Assembly (NCBI GenBank): GCA_017995345.1
Contig: JAGOJA010000019.1
Location: 1-34,929, forward strand
Direction of reading: 5' to 3'
DNA from: Flavobacterium sp.
Lineage (GTDB): Bacteria > Bacteroidota > Bacteroidia > Flavobacteriales > Flavobacteriaceae
DNA: 34,929 nt
Within the stretch, counting starts at the first letter, position 1; the number at the start of each line of letters is the position of its first letter. Positions 1 through 8,266 of this stretch are shown here, piece by piece. The translations under genes were made by a program, and so were the position numbers. A model generated the notes under the pieces. That model was not told the origin of the DNA. It worked only from the letters and a program-made list of their open reading frames with translations, and searched no databases.

Positions 1-184
1 CAGTCGTTTTGCAACAATTAGCACATTTTAAGCAATCTGTTTTTTTAAATTCAGTATCGTGCAAATCCTGCATTACATAATCTAAATTTTTCGGCGTCTT
101 CTTTTTTAGCTTATCAAAATACTTTTTATTTTCGATATGCTTATCTTTGGCTTCTTTAGGAAGCTCGTTTAAACTAGGTTTCAA
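1..184 (-). CDS. YkgJ-family cysteine cluster protein (N-terminal part, cut by window edge)
   Basis: The first 61 codons of a minus-strand gene are visible; the rest lies outside the window. The frame ends at the edge in a cysteine cluster reading DCLKCANCCKTT, typical of YkgJ-type putative zinc- or iron-chelating domain proteins, preceded by a basic, lysine-rich N-terminus beginning (M)KPSLNELPKEAKDKH. The start is a TTG at 184, because a TAA stop lies in frame two codons upstream and the first in-frame ATG is about 30 codons in. The N-terminus resembles what I remember of flavobacterial homologues, which supports the TTG start. The biochemical role of the family is poorly known. The family call rests on the cysteine pattern alone. 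Confidence 0.7.
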   Translation of the reverse strand, partial: MKPSLNELPKEAKDKHIENKKYFDKLKKKTPKNLDYVMQDLHDTEFKKTDCLKCANCCKTT

Positions 185-208
185 TTTTTAATATTAAAGA
201 TTATTATG

Positions 209-216
209 CAAAAGTA
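209..216 (-). promoter_or_regulatory. -7 promoter element of the YkgJ-type gene
   Basis: Reads TACTTTTG on the minus strand, a full match to the Bacteroidota -7 consensus TAnnTTTG, 24 bases before the TTG start. No TTG is seen at the expected -33 distance, so only half the promoter is supported. Confidence 0.45.
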
Positions 217-289
217 ATCACTTCAGACACTAAATTTAAAATAATAACAAATAAAGAGGTTAGATTTAATAATTCCTCGCATTATAACT

Positions 290-1006
290 ATGAAAGATCT
301 ATTTGGCAAAGCCATTCTCGACTTCCAAACCAATAACGCTCCAGAGGACTTGACAACAGAAACGACGATATCTGACGAGGACGAAATGTCTGTTGCCTAT
401 TTATTTCGCTCCTACAAAGAAATGCCAGTATTAGAACAAAAAGCACTACAACTTGCAAAAGGTAAAGTGCTAGACGTAGGTTGTGGAGCCGGAGCACATA
501 GTTTGTATTTACAAAATGAAAAAAATCTTGAAGTCCATTCGATAGATATATCCTACAGTGCTGTCGCAACCTGCAAACTTAGAGGATTAAAAAATGTTCA
601 CCTTCAAAACATCCTCGAAATCGATTCTACTACTTCAGCTAATAAATATGACACAATTTTCCTATTGATGAATGGAACTGGTATTTTTGGAACTTTGAAA
701 AACACAGCTCAATATTTGCAAAAACTAAAAAGCTTGTTAAAACCAGACGGACAAATCTTGATTGACAGTTCTGATATCATATACATGTTTGATGCAGATG
801 AAGATGGCGCTTACCAGATACCTGCAAATGGTTATTATGGAGAGTTACAATTTACACTACGTTATAAAGGACAAAAAGAAGAACCATTTCCTTGGCTATA
901 TCTTGATTACAACACTTTACAAAATGCTGCTTTCGCCAATGGACTGCGATGCGAATTAATTCTTGAAGGTGAACATTACGATTATTTAGCGCGTTTGACT
1001 ATCTGA
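290..1006 (+). CDS. class I SAM-dependent methyltransferase
   Basis: A 238-residue protein with a Rossmann-type methyltransferase core. Motif I is LDVGCGAG at residues 61-68, followed by an acidic strand end (HSIDIS) that would bind the ribose of S-adenosylmethionine, and a central segment YDTIFLLMNGTGIFG that fits motif IV. The substrate cannot be told from sequence. The N-terminal 40 residues are not part of the core fold. It stands alone on the plus strand, divergent from the YkgJ-type gene. A near-match to the -7 box (TAGATTTA, 261-268, last base off) lies 21 bases before the ATG. No terminator follows on its own strand except the hairpin at 1175-1200, whose U-run faces the other way. Confidence 0.85.
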   Translation: MKDLFGKAILDFQTNNAPEDLTTETTISDEDEMSVAYLFRSYKEMPVLEQKALQLAKGKVLDVGCGAGAHSLYLQNEKNLEVHSIDISYSAVATCKLRGLKNVHLQNILEIDSTTSANKYDTIFLLMNGTGIFGTLKNTAQYLQKLKSLLKPDGQILIDSSDIIYMFDADEDGAYQIPANGYYGELQFTLRYKGQKEEPFPWLYLDYNTLQNAAFANGLRCELILEGEHYDYLARLTI

Positions 1007-1169
1007 AAAAAAAACTGATTAGAAAAAGAAATTAACTTCACGGTAACTTATATAAAAGAAACAGTGATAATAAAAAAGTCCCATAATCGCTTTGGTTTGG
1101 CTTTAAATTGATTGGCCAAGTTTCAAAACGTACAGATAAAAACTATTCTATCAGAAATAATATAAAGAA

Positions 1170-1200
1170 TAAAAAGGCCCAAATTGAAAAATTTGGGCCT
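1170..1200 (-). terminator. intrinsic terminator of the DUF2059 gene
   Basis: Perfect 11-bp stem (AGGCCCAAATT, 1175-1185, with 1190-1200) closed by a GAAA/TTTC tetraloop. On the minus strand it is followed by a run of T. It lies 16 bases beyond the stop of the gene at 1217. Confidence 0.9.
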
Positions 1201-1216
1201 CTATATAATCTCTTAT

Positions 1217-1618
1217 TTACTGCATGTACTTCATCATCATAGTTTGCAAATCAGTTCCCCATTCTTGACCAGCTGCCGTTGATTTTTTAAAAAGCTCCCC
1301 AGCTGATGCTGAAATTTTTTTTCCTACTGGTGACTGATAAAAGGCCAGCATCGCTTTTATATCTTCTGGCGAATAAGTTTCCATGTAAATTGTTGCTAAT
1401 TTATCGTACAAAGCTGGTAAAGACGCATCGAAATCTTGAGAGAACTCTACCTTTTTAGCTTCAGGAATACTTTGTAAAATTTGGTCCTTTGCCATTTGCA
1501 TTGGTCCTGCAGCACCTGACATTTCAATTACTTTCATCGCATCTGCTTTAAAAGAGTCTTGAGCACTAGCAATATTAACTAAAAAAATTACTGCCAAAGT
1601 TAAAAATACTTTTTTCAT
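1217..1618 (-). CDS. DUF2059-family secreted protein
   Basis: A 133-residue protein with a Sec signal peptide (MKKVFLTLAVIFLVNIASAQ; cleavage after SAQ at about residue 20). The mature part is alpha-helical and contains the features of the DUF2059 family: a helix with MYDKL-like composition (LYDKLATIYMETYSPEDIKA) and the AFYQSPVGKKI motif at about residues 91-101. The family is found in periplasmic proteins of unknown function. The gene has its own promoter and terminator and is monocistronic. The A-rich context and the signal peptide both support the ATG at 1618. Confidence 0.85.
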   Translation of the reverse strand: MKKVFLTLAVIFLVNIASAQDSFKADAMKVIEMSGAAGPMQMAKDQILQSIPEAKKVEFSQDFDASLPALYDKLATIYMETYSPEDIKAMLAFYQSPVGKKISASAGELFKKSTAAGQEWGTDLQTMMMKYMQ

Positions 1619-1619
1619 T

Positions 1620-1646
1620 GGTTATAGTTTTGTATAACCAAATATA
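1620..1646 (-). promoter_or_regulatory. promoter and leader hairpin of the DUF2059 gene
   Basis: TATATTTG (1639-1646, minus) matches the -7 consensus. Between it and the ATG lies a perfect 7-bp inverted repeat, GGTTATA (1620-1626) and TATAACC (1633-1639), with a 6-base loop. If transcribed, it would occupy nearly the whole 5' leader directly before the start codon, so it could limit ribosome entry or be an operator. Its function is inference. Confidence 0.45.
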
Positions 1647-1654
1647 ATCCTTTT

Positions 1655-2287
1655 TTACGGTATATTTAAATATTTATGTGTTTGCAATGAAACGCGCCAT
1701 TTTGGATTTTTCATTACATAATCTACAATTAGTGGGGTCATTTCATCATTTTTACTCCACTCTGGTTGTAAAAACAAAATGGCGTTCGAATTTACTTTCT
1801 CAGCTTGTTCTTCTGCAAAAATAAAATCATGCTTATTGTGAATAATTACCTTTAACTCATGTGCATTTTCATAAACTGTTTCTGTAGGTAATTTATTTTT
1901 TTTTGGAGACAAACAAATCCAATCCCAAATTCCTGTAAGCGGATATGCGCCTGAAGTTTCAATATGAACTTTTCTATTATTTTCTTTTAACTTTTGTGTC
2001 AGCAAATTCATATCCCACATCAATGGTTCTCCTCCAGTAACAACGACAGTTTCTGAATACTTACTTGCATTAGCTACTATTAAATCAATACCTGTCGGGG
2101 GATGTAATTCAGCATTCCAGCTTTCCTTAACATCACACCAATGACAACCCACATCACATCCGCCTATTCTAATAAAGTATGCAGCTGTGCCTGTATGAAA
2201 ACCTTCCCCTTGAATAGTGTAAAACTCTTCCATCAACGGAAGCATAGCACCTTTATTAACCTCTAATTGTATTTCTTTTGATAACAT
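1655..2287 (-). CDS. queE: 7-carboxy-7-deazaguanine synthase
   Basis: Radical SAM enzyme converting 6-carboxytetrahydropterin to 7-carboxy-7-deazaguanine, the ring-contraction step of the queuosine/7-deazapurine pathway. The CX3CX2C cluster motif is C44, C48, C51 in GGCDVGCHWCD. Upstream is the FYTIQGEGFHTG substrate-side motif (residues 22-33), and downstream VVVTGGEPLMWD gives the GGEP SAM-binding motif. The length of 210 residues fits the family. The start at 2287 is supported by a -7 box 18 bases upstream. The later queuosine gene queA is also in this window but about 18 kb away, so the pathway is scattered. The stop lies 37 bases before the DUF2059 gene, which has its own promoter. Confidence 0.93.
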   Translation of the reverse strand: MLSKEIQLEVNKGAMLPLMEEFYTIQGEGFHTGTAAYFIRIGGCDVGCHWCDVKESWNAELHPPTGIDLIVANASKYSETVVVTGGEPLMWDMNLLTQKLKENNRKVHIETSGAYPLTGIWDWICLSPKKNKLPTETVYENAHELKVIIHNKHDFIFAEEQAEKVNSNAILFLQPEWSKNDEMTPLIVDYVMKNPKWRVSLQTHKYLNIP

Positions 2288-2304
2288 TTTTGTAATTTAA
2301 AGTG

Positions 2305-2312
2305 CAAAGATA
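2305..2312 (-). promoter_or_regulatory. -7 promoter element of queE
   Basis: TATCTTTG on the minus strand matches TAnnTTTG, 17 bases before the ATG. No -33 TTG lies at 17-23 bp distance. Confidence 0.5.
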
Positions 2313-2435
2313 GCTAATTTGAAAGGGAGATAAATTGAAAACAACCACTAATATGATAAACATTAAAGAAACTCAAAGCGGTCTTAATGCTTTGAATCAA
2401 TAGCTAAAAATATCATTTAAATAAGAAGTTCTTGT

Positions 2436-2469
2436 AACAAAAAACCGATAGCCAAAAGGTTATCGGTTT
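2436..2469 (-). terminator. intrinsic terminator of the exb-tonB operon
   Basis: Twelve-base-pair stem: AAACCGATA (2442-2450) pairs perfectly with 2461-2469 and extends inwards by a G-U and two G-C pairs (2451-2453 with 2458-2460), with an AAAA loop. On the minus strand it is followed by TTTTT. It sits 20 bases beyond the stop of the TPR gene. Confidence 0.9.
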
Positions 2470-2489
2470 ATAATATTAAAAGAAATATA

Positions 2490-4163
2490 TTATTTTAAAA
2501 TACTTATTGACTCGGTAGCGTAACTATTAGACGGGTCTAGTGCAAGCGTTTTTTTAAAATACTCAATAGCTTTAGGCTTGTCTGTATTTGCAAAACTAGC
2601 CGCCATATTATTGTAACATTCAATTAACTTAGTTTTTACTGCAGGTTTTGCAATTTCTTCAGCACCTAATTCCATAGTTTTCGCAACATAATCTTCATAG
2701 TTCTTAACCATCGCATCGTCTTTCTCAAGTAATCTATTGGCTCTTGCTTTATATAAGTATGCCTCTAAATACGAAGGAGATGCAACTAGTATTTTATCAA
2801 AAGCGGCATCTGCTTTTTGTAAAGCGACAGCGTCAACCTTTGTACCTTTCGCTATATTAACATTAGCGTAAAAAATTGCTAAACCATAATACACATTATC
2901 ATCCAAGTAGTTTGCAGATTCTTTAGTATTTGCACCAAATTCAAAAACAGCGGCAGATTCATTGTATAATTTTTGTGAAAATAATTTTTTACCAACTGCA
3001 CTTAAATCTTGAACTGCTAAGGGTTCCATGTCAACAGCTTTTTTAACATCCATCAAACCCGCATTAAAATCAACTGGATTAATTGATAAACCATCAGCAC
3101 TCGTTCCTTTTTTAATTTTTGCTAATCCTAAATATAAATAATCTAACGCTATCGCTTTATTTCCAGGAGAAGTGATCCAATTTTCTAATGACTTTATTGC
3201 TAATTCAGCGTTTCCATTATGGTACGCAGCATATCCTAAATAACGATAAATTCTTGGATTAACTTTATCCAATTCGATCATCTTATTAGCCTCAGCTTCA
3301 AGAGCTACATAATCCTCCATTAAGATAAGAAAATCAGCACGACGCATTCTAGAATGAATCGAATAATCCGTCAAAGACATGTATTTATCATAATATCCAA
3401 TTGCTGTTTTATAGCTAGCAGCAGCTTGTGATGGTTTGTTACGTGCTATTTTATAATACGTTTCAGCTAATTCTCTATACACAGGTCCATAATTAGGATT
3501 TATAGCAATCACTTCATTATAAGCTTTTGAAGCTTCATCATAGGATTTCGCTCCTTTTAACAGAACTCCTAATTGCATTTTTGCTCTTAACAAAGTATTG
3601 TCTGCTTGGAAAGCACTTCTGTAAGCAACATAAGCTTCATTTTGTTTCCCATCACCATAGTACGCGTCACCTAAGGCAAGTTGCACTTGAGCATCTTGAC
3701 CGTTTTTAATCGCTGCACGATTCAAAATTGCAATGGCACTTTTGTAATCAGGCTTTTTAGCATTCATATATGCTCTAGCAACATAAATATACTCTTGAAA
3801 ATCCTTTTTTTTCATGTCTTTAGTTGCCAACTCAAATTTCGCTTGAGCAGCTGCAACATCATTATTATCTAAATCCATTTGACCTAAACCAATATAATTT
3901 AGCTTAGCATCATCCCCAGCATTTAGACCATTTTTAAAATAAATCTTCGCTGAATCCTCAACGGATTCAAGCAGATAAACATTCCCTAAAGTATAATAAG
4001 CAACACCATTAGAAGGCTTTTCTTTAATAATTGATTTTAAGATCGATTTTGCACTTTCAAATTGCTCGGCATCAACAGCTTTTTTCGCTTGATTTATATC
4101 TTGTGCATGACTCGCAAAAGCAGAAGCCATTAATGCAGCACTAAAAAATTTTAATTTATTCAT
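2490..4163 (-). CDS. secreted TPR-repeat protein, last gene of the exb-tonB operon
   Basis: The frame is open from 4193, but the ATG at 4163 is preferred. It begins MNKLKFFSAALMASAFASHAQ, a proper signal peptide with cleavage after HAQ, and leaves a 16-base gap after the preceding stop instead of an overlap. The mature protein of about 535 residues is built of tetratricopeptide repeats throughout. Recognisable units include AYYTLGNVYLLESVEDSAKIYF, VQLALGDAYYGDGKQNEAY and a C-terminal AIEYFKKTLALDPS. It is probably periplasmic and a protein-protein scaffold. Its place at the end of an ExbB/ExbD/TonB operon suggests a role in the same envelope process, but the partner is unknown. Confidence 0.88.
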   Translation of the reverse strand: MNKLKFFSAALMASAFASHAQDINQAKKAVDAEQFESAKSILKSIIKEKPSNGVAYYTLGNVYLLESVEDSAKIYFKNGLNAGDDAKLNYIGLGQMDLDNNDVAAAQAKFELATKDMKKKDFQEYIYVARAYMNAKKPDYKSAIAILNRAAIKNGQDAQVQLALGDAYYGDGKQNEAYVAYRSAFQADNTLLRAKMQLGVLLKGAKSYDEASKAYNEVIAINPNYGPVYRELAETYYKIARNKPSQAAASYKTAIGYYDKYMSLTDYSIHSRMRRADFLILMEDYVALEAEANKMIELDKVNPRIYRYLGYAAYHNGNAELAIKSLENWITSPGNKAIALDYLYLGLAKIKKGTSADGLSINPVDFNAGLMDVKKAVDMEPLAVQDLSAVGKKLFSQKLYNESAAVFEFGANTKESANYLDDNVYYGLAIFYANVNIAKGTKVDAVALQKADAAFDKILVASPSYLEAYLYKARANRLLEKDDAMVKNYEDYVAKTMELGAEEIAKPAVKTKLIECYNNMAASFANTDKPKAIEYFKKTLALDPSNSYATESISILK

Positions 4164-4179
4164 ATTTATTATAGTTGAT

Positions 4180-5106
4180 TTATTTTTTTTCATTTTTACT
4201 TTCGGTTCTCACTTGAATTAGACGGCCTGGGGTACGAAAAGGAAGGAGTCCAGATTTAAGCACAATCCTTTGACCTTGGTCACCAGCAACAAATGAAGCA
4301 AATCCCATTCCTAAACCAGTAGTCCCTTGACAATTTATGATGTACAAATCACGTGCCAAAGGGTATTTCCCTTCAGCTATATTATTTTGTGAGGGAGCAT
4401 AAAATGAAGTGCCTGTCGTACTTTTTACACTTAGCACCTGAATTTCCTTTACAATTTCTTTCATAGCACCGGTAGGTTGATAGAGCCAGTTCAGTCCAAC
4501 AACACCAATCATCCCTTCGTTTTTAGAGACAAATTTAATAACCTCTTCATTTGTTTTAAAAGAAAAAATTCCTTTATCTGGACTCGCCTTCACTCCTGCT
4601 AAATCATTCATATAGCGTACTGTACTAGAATTTGGATTATCAAAAACTAATCCTTTTATAGCATTCTGTTGTTTTCCTTTCATAAAAGCTATAATATCAT
4701 TCAAAGCTATTAAAGTGTCTTTGTTCTTTTTATTAGAAATTAAAGCAATACCATCAGTAGCAAAGAAAGTTACCTTAGGAATAATTTTTCTAACACCAAA
4801 AATCTTTTGCTCTTCCGCTGTTAATTTTCTTGACAAAACAGCAATACTTGACGAATCATTTATGAGAGAGCGAACCACTTCATTTTCAGATTTAACATCT
4901 AATGTTATTTTTGCTGGATAAATACTTTCAAAAACCTCCACTTGATCATCAATAATAGGCTTTATGGTTTCATCAACAAGAATAGTTACTGTACCTTTAA
5001 TAATTGTCTCTTTATCTTTTTTTTGCTCCTCTGAATTCTTACAAGAAGAAAACACAAGGAAGAAAGAAAAAAACACAAAACACGGAATTACGGCAAAATT
5101 TTTCAT
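4180..5106 (-). CDS. PstS-like substrate-binding lipoprotein
   Basis: A 308-residue protein with a lipoprotein signal: a hydrophobic stretch ends in LVFSSC, with Cys22 as the lipidated residue. The mature part matches periplasmic phosphate-binding protein architecture (PBP-like, PstS type). It has a GTVTILVDETIKPII opening strand, SSSIAVLSRKLTAEE, a PNSSTVRYMNDLAG helix start resembling the ligand-binding SGT loop of PstS, and YPLARDLYIINCQGTTGLGMGFASFV near the end. No phosphate ABC transporter genes are nearby. It lies three bases after a small membrane protein gene and before a TPR gene within the TonB operon. It may therefore be a binding or sensing subunit of the envelope system and not a classical importer component. 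That role is inference. Confidence 0.82.
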   Translation of the reverse strand: MKNFAVIPCFVFFSFFLVFSSCKNSEEQKKDKETIIKGTVTILVDETIKPIIDDQVEVFESIYPAKITLDVKSENEVVRSLINDSSSIAVLSRKLTAEEQKIFGVRKIIPKVTFFATDGIALISNKKNKDTLIALNDIIAFMKGKQQNAIKGLVFDNPNSSTVRYMNDLAGVKASPDKGIFSFKTNEEVIKFVSKNEGMIGVVGLNWLYQPTGAMKEIVKEIQVLSVKSTTGTSFYAPSQNNIAEGKYPLARDLYIINCQGTTGLGMGFASFVAGDQGQRIVLKSGLLPFRTPGRLIQVRTESKNEKK

Positions 5107-5109
5107 GAT

Positions 5110-5337
5110 CTAATTGTTTTTGTTAATAAGTCTTATGAATCTAAAAAAGGCATACACAATAAGAATAATGCCAAATGCAATCCTGTAAGTGGCATCCATA
5201 ACTATCGGCAATTCCTTTATAAAGATAATAAATAAACCTAAAACAAGATAAGCTAAAAAAAACAAAATTCCTAAAACGAGAAGAAATCGCTCTTTGAGCG
5301 ATTTCTTCTGCAAATTATCAAACATGCGCTTTAACAT
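5110..5337 (-). CDS. small two-helix membrane protein in the tonB operon
   Basis: A 75-residue protein with two predicted transmembrane segments (about 19-42 and 49-68) separated by a short loop KELPIVMDAT and flanked by basic residues at both ends (LKRMFDNLQKKSLKERF and RFIRLINKNN). Its ATG overlaps the TAA of tonB by one base (TAATG), a strong sign of translational coupling, and only three bases separate its stop from the PstS-like gene. I do not recognise a named family. From context it is probably an inner-membrane accessory of the ExbB-ExbD-TonB machine or an assembly factor for the lipoprotein that follows. Confidence 0.75.
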   Translation of the reverse strand: MLKRMFDNLQKKSLKERFLLVLGILFFLAYLVLGLFIIFIKELPIVMDATYRIAFGIILIVYAFFRFIRLINKNN

Positions 5338-6140
5338 TATTCTGCTGATTGTATCGTAATTGGTAATGAATAAAGTACTCTTACTTTTTTACCATTTTGT
5401 TCTCCAGGTGTCCATTTCGGACATTTCTTTAAAACACGAATAGCTTCTTTACCAGTTCCGTAACCAATATCTCTAATCACTTTAATATCTGTTAAGGACC
5501 CATCTTTTTCTACTACAAAAGTAACATATACTTTCCCTTTCAATCCTTCTTCTTCGGGAGCTTGATAGTTATTACCAACAAACTTGTAAAACTTTTCGAT
5601 ACCTCCTGGGAAATCAGGTTTCACCTCGATACCAGCCGTATTGTAAATTTGATTGTCAGGCGCTTCTTCGACTACTGCTGCTTTTCCAGTTCCTACTGGC
5701 TCTACAGTCAAGACAGCATCAGGGTTTCCTTTAATAGCAGTTGCACCAATCGTTTTTTCTTTCATTTCGACAATCTTCGGCGGCTCTTCAGTTATTTCCT
5801 CTGCCTTAGCTACTACTGGCTTCACAAACTTAACCACATCAACTTTAGGAGCTGGCGGTGGTGGTGGTGGCAAATTTTTGATTGGCTCTTCCATCTTCTT
5901 AGGAGGCAATTTTATCGCAGTGATTTTTATATCCATGTCGACATCCTTATCCTCTCCATCAGGAATTAATTTCAAGAGAAGAGGAGTTGCCACAGCAATA
6001 CTAAAAAATATCGCTCCAATAATAAGCGCTTTAATTGTAGTTTTTCTGTTTGTCTTTCTTAACACATAAGCTCCGTACGTTTTATTACGCCCTTCGAATA
6101 CGATATCAAGCCATTGATTCTTTAATATGTCTAATTTCAT
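5337..6140 (-). CDS. tonB: energy transducer TonB
   Basis: A 267-residue TonB protein. A short cytosolic N-terminus (ILKNQWLDIVFEGRNKTYGAY, a segment common in Bacteroidota TonB) is followed by one transmembrane helix at about 37-59. Next come a proline-rich spacer with LPPPPPPAPK (about 90-99) and the TonB C-terminal domain at about 180-265 (DFPGGIEKFYKFV, KGKVYVTFVVEKDGSL, IRVLKKCPKWTPGEQNGKKVRV). The protein carries proton-motive energy from ExbB-ExbD to outer-membrane receptors. It is followed with a one-base overlap by the small membrane protein gene and lies 39 bases after the second exbD gene. Bacteroidota carry several tonB copies; which receptors this one serves cannot be told. Confidence 0.95.
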   Translation of the reverse strand: MKLDILKNQWLDIVFEGRNKTYGAYVLRKTNRKTTIKALIIGAIFFSIAVATPLLLKLIPDGEDKDVDMDIKITAIKLPPKKMEEPIKNLPPPPPPAPKVDVVKFVKPVVAKAEEITEEPPKIVEMKEKTIGATAIKGNPDAVLTVEPVGTGKAAVVEEAPDNQIYNTAGIEVKPDFPGGIEKFYKFVGNNYQAPEEEGLKGKVYVTFVVEKDGSLTDIKVIRDIGYGTGKEAIRVLKKCPKWTPGEQNGKKVRVLYSLPITIQSAE

Positions 6141-6179
6141 CTTTCTTAATTATTAGGTTATTGGGTCATAAGACTACAC

Positions 6180-6725
6180 TTATTTTCCTTCTAACAATTT
6201 TTGTTCCTCTGGTGCAAATTCAGGCACGATAGCATAGGTTTCAACTCCAGTAATCGCCATCTCATCAAGAATATCAATCAAGTTTTTATACTTTGATTTA
6301 TTACTAGGTTTAATAATTACAATTATTCCTTTGTCTTTTTTTCCTGTATATTCCAAAACTGATTTTTTTCGAGACAATATTTCTTTACGAATTCCGTCTT
6401 TTCCAAAAGCCAACTCCTTTGGACCACCAATTGGTGTTGCCAACAAACCCATATAATAAACCAATTTATTATTCTCTCCCAACAAGACGGTCATCGTACG
6501 ATTTTCATCAACTTTCATGTCTTTAGAGTCTTCTTTAGGGTCTTTATCTGGCAACCCCAAGTTCATCGATTGAGGTTTAGACAACGTTGTGGTAAGCATA
6601 AAGAACGTAATCAGTAAGAAAGCTAAATCAACCATCGCAGTTAAATCTACTTTTGCGTTTAGTTTTTGACTTCTTACCTTACCACCTTTTTTGCCTCCAC
6701 CGTCGCCGGTATTTAATTCAGCCAT
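6180..6725 (-). CDS. exbD: ExbD/TolR-type biopolymer transport protein (second copy)
   Basis: A 181-residue ExbD-family proton-channel subunit. After a glycine/lysine-rich cytosolic start comes KVDLTAMVDLAFLLITFFML, a single transmembrane helix carrying the conserved membrane aspartate (D33) that takes part in proton translocation. The rest is a periplasmic domain ending in a beta-alpha fold (YKNLIDILDEMAITGVETYAIV). It is longer than E. coli ExbD (about 140) because of inserted segments around residues 70-130, usual for this phylum. It lies 18 bases after the first exbD gene. The pair presumably forms a heterodimer in the ExbB pentamer; this is inference. Confidence 0.93.
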   Translation of the reverse strand: MAELNTGDGGGKKGGKVRSQKLNAKVDLTAMVDLAFLLITFFMLTTTLSKPQSMNLGLPDKDPKEDSKDMKVDENRTMTVLLGENNKLVYYMGLLATPIGGPKELAFGKDGIRKEILSRKKSVLEYTGKKDKGIIVIIKPSNKSKYKNLIDILDEMAITGVETYAIVPEFAPEEQKLLEGK

Positions 6726-6743
6726 TATAGTGTGTTTTTTTTA

Positions 6744-7355
6744 TTAAAAATCTTTTCCTCTTAAACCAGTAACAAGACTAAAGCTATTGATTTTTTGCTC
6801 TTGTAAAATATCCATCACTTTTCTAATGGCTGGATACTCTTCTTTTGCATCACCCTTAATGGCAACCTGCAATTCTTTATCATTTACCTCTATGTTTGCT
6901 TTACGCGCATTAAAGATCCAATCCTTCAACTGATTATCAAGCGAATCAGTAGGAATACCAGACTGTCCTGCTTTACTCCTATCTCCAGCTTTCATTTCGA
7001 TAATTTGTTTAAGGTTAAGAATTGGCACGCCAAAATCATCCATCATTGAAAATATCTTTTTATCTTCATCAGTAAAATCTACACTGTATTTCTCTGACAT
7101 CAACTCTAACGTTCTCAAACGAACTTCTCTTCCCTTCAAATCAAAGAACACTTTTCCTTTACCAACAGTTAATGTAGCCAAATCAGCTTCAGGCAATTTA
7201 GTCTGAACCGTTGAAACAGGTGTGTCTACAACAAGTGCTTCAGGAATTTTAGCTGTTGAAGTCATTACAAAGAAGGTAAGCAAAAGGAATGCGACATCAC
7301 ACATCGCGGTCATATCCGTAGACCCCGCATTTTTTTTTATATTTATTTTAGCCAT
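6744..7355 (-). CDS. exbD: ExbD/TolR-type biopolymer transport protein (first copy)
   Basis: A 203-residue ExbD-family protein with a very short cytosolic start and a transmembrane helix containing TDMTAMCDVAFLLLTFFVM, with D20 as the conserved membrane aspartate. The large periplasmic part includes the long loop SVDFTDEDKKIFSMMDDFG and ends with the family fold EYPAIRKVMDILQEQKINSFSLV. It differs clearly from the second copy in length and sequence, so the two are not a recent duplication. It lies 35 bases downstream of exbB and 18 bases upstream of the second exbD. Confidence 0.93.
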   Translation of the reverse strand: MAKINIKKNAGSTDMTAMCDVAFLLLTFFVMTSTAKIPEALVVDTPVSTVQTKLPEADLATLTVGKGKVFFDLKGREVRLRTLELMSEKYSVDFTDEDKKIFSMMDDFGVPILNLKQIIEMKAGDRSKAGQSGIPTDSLDNQLKDWIFNARKANIEVNDKELQVAIKGDAKEEYPAIRKVMDILQEQKINSFSLVTGLRGKDF

Positions 7356-7390
7356 TCTTTTTGTTTTTTAATTGATATAAATATCAATAA

Positions 7391-8206
7391 TTATTGCTTC
7401 AAACTTCCTCTGAATCTTCTGTAAGTATTCACAATTGAGACAGCCGCTTCATCAATTGAATACGTTAAATCATCAATTTTAGAAGTAAAGAAATTGTAAG
7501 AGATAATTGCTACAGCTGAAGTTCCAATTCCTGTTGCAGTATTAATAAGTGCTTCAGAAATACCACTTGCAAGTGCAGCTTGATCTGGCGTACCAGCAGC
7601 AGCCAATGCACCAAACGCTTTAATCATACCCGACACAGTCCCCAACAATCCAATAAGAGTTCCTAAAGAAACTAAAGAAGAAATAATGGTCATGTTTTTT
7701 TGCAACATTGGCATTTCAAGTGACGTAGCTTCTTCTATTTCTTTATGAATAGTCTCTGCTGCTTCTTCACTATTAAATCCTTCTTTCTTAACTGCTATAT
7801 ATTTCACCAATGCTGATTTAATTGCATTAGCAACAGAACCTTGCTGCTTGTCACATAAAGAAATAGCTTCGTCAATTTCCCCTGCCTTAACACTTGTTTG
7901 TATCTTAGTCATAAAAGTATCTAATTTACTTTTACCAGCTGCTTTAGATATTACAAAATATCTTTCGATAGAAAAAACAATAACCATTAACAACATCCCT
8001 AATAACACAGGCACAACAACTCCTCCGTGATACACTTGACCCAAAGTATTCAATGGAACTCCTTCGGGATTTCCACCTTCAAAATTCGAAGGAGAACCCA
8101 TAATAAATTTCCAAATCAACACACCAACACCAATACATGCTGCAATAATAAGTCCTGAAACCATTCCTCCTCCGTTTGAAGTGCTTTCTTTTTTAACGTT
8201 TGCCAT
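7391..8206 (-). CDS. exbB: MotA/TolQ/ExbB proton channel family protein
   Basis: First gene of the operon. The open frame begins at 8269, but the ATG at 8206 (MANVKKESTSNGGG) is preferred: the upstream extension is lysine/leucine-rich, atypical, and would start inside the promoter at 8267. The 271-residue product has transmembrane segments at about 15-35, 62-80, 165-190 and 203-228. The MotA/TolQ/ExbB signature covers the last two (MTIISSLVSLGTLIGLLGTV, MIKAFGALA, ISEALINTATGIGTSAVAI). It forms the pentameric inner-membrane proton channel that drives TonB through ExbD. Confidence 0.94.
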   Translation of the reverse strand: MANVKKESTSNGGGMVSGLIIAACIGVGVLIWKFIMGSPSNFEGGNPEGVPLNTLGQVYHGGVVVPVLLGMLLMVIVFSIERYFVISKAAGKSKLDTFMTKIQTSVKAGEIDEAISLCDKQQGSVANAIKSALVKYIAVKKEGFNSEEAAETIHKEIEEATSLEMPMLQKNMTIISSLVSLGTLIGLLGTVSGMIKAFGALAAAGTPDQAALASGISEALINTATGIGTSAVAIISYNFFTSKIDDLTYSIDEAAVSIVNTYRRFRGSLKQ

Positions 8207-8266
8207 TTTTTTTAATTTTAATAGTTTTAAATAATTTATCTTAGTTGTAATAAACTTGTAGAAGAG

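Noticed and set aside
5562-6069. Two long plus-strand frames opposite tonB (135 and 138 codons)
   Set aside because: They are mirror readings of the proline/valine-rich TonB spacer, with low-complexity content and no promoter; tonB is certain.
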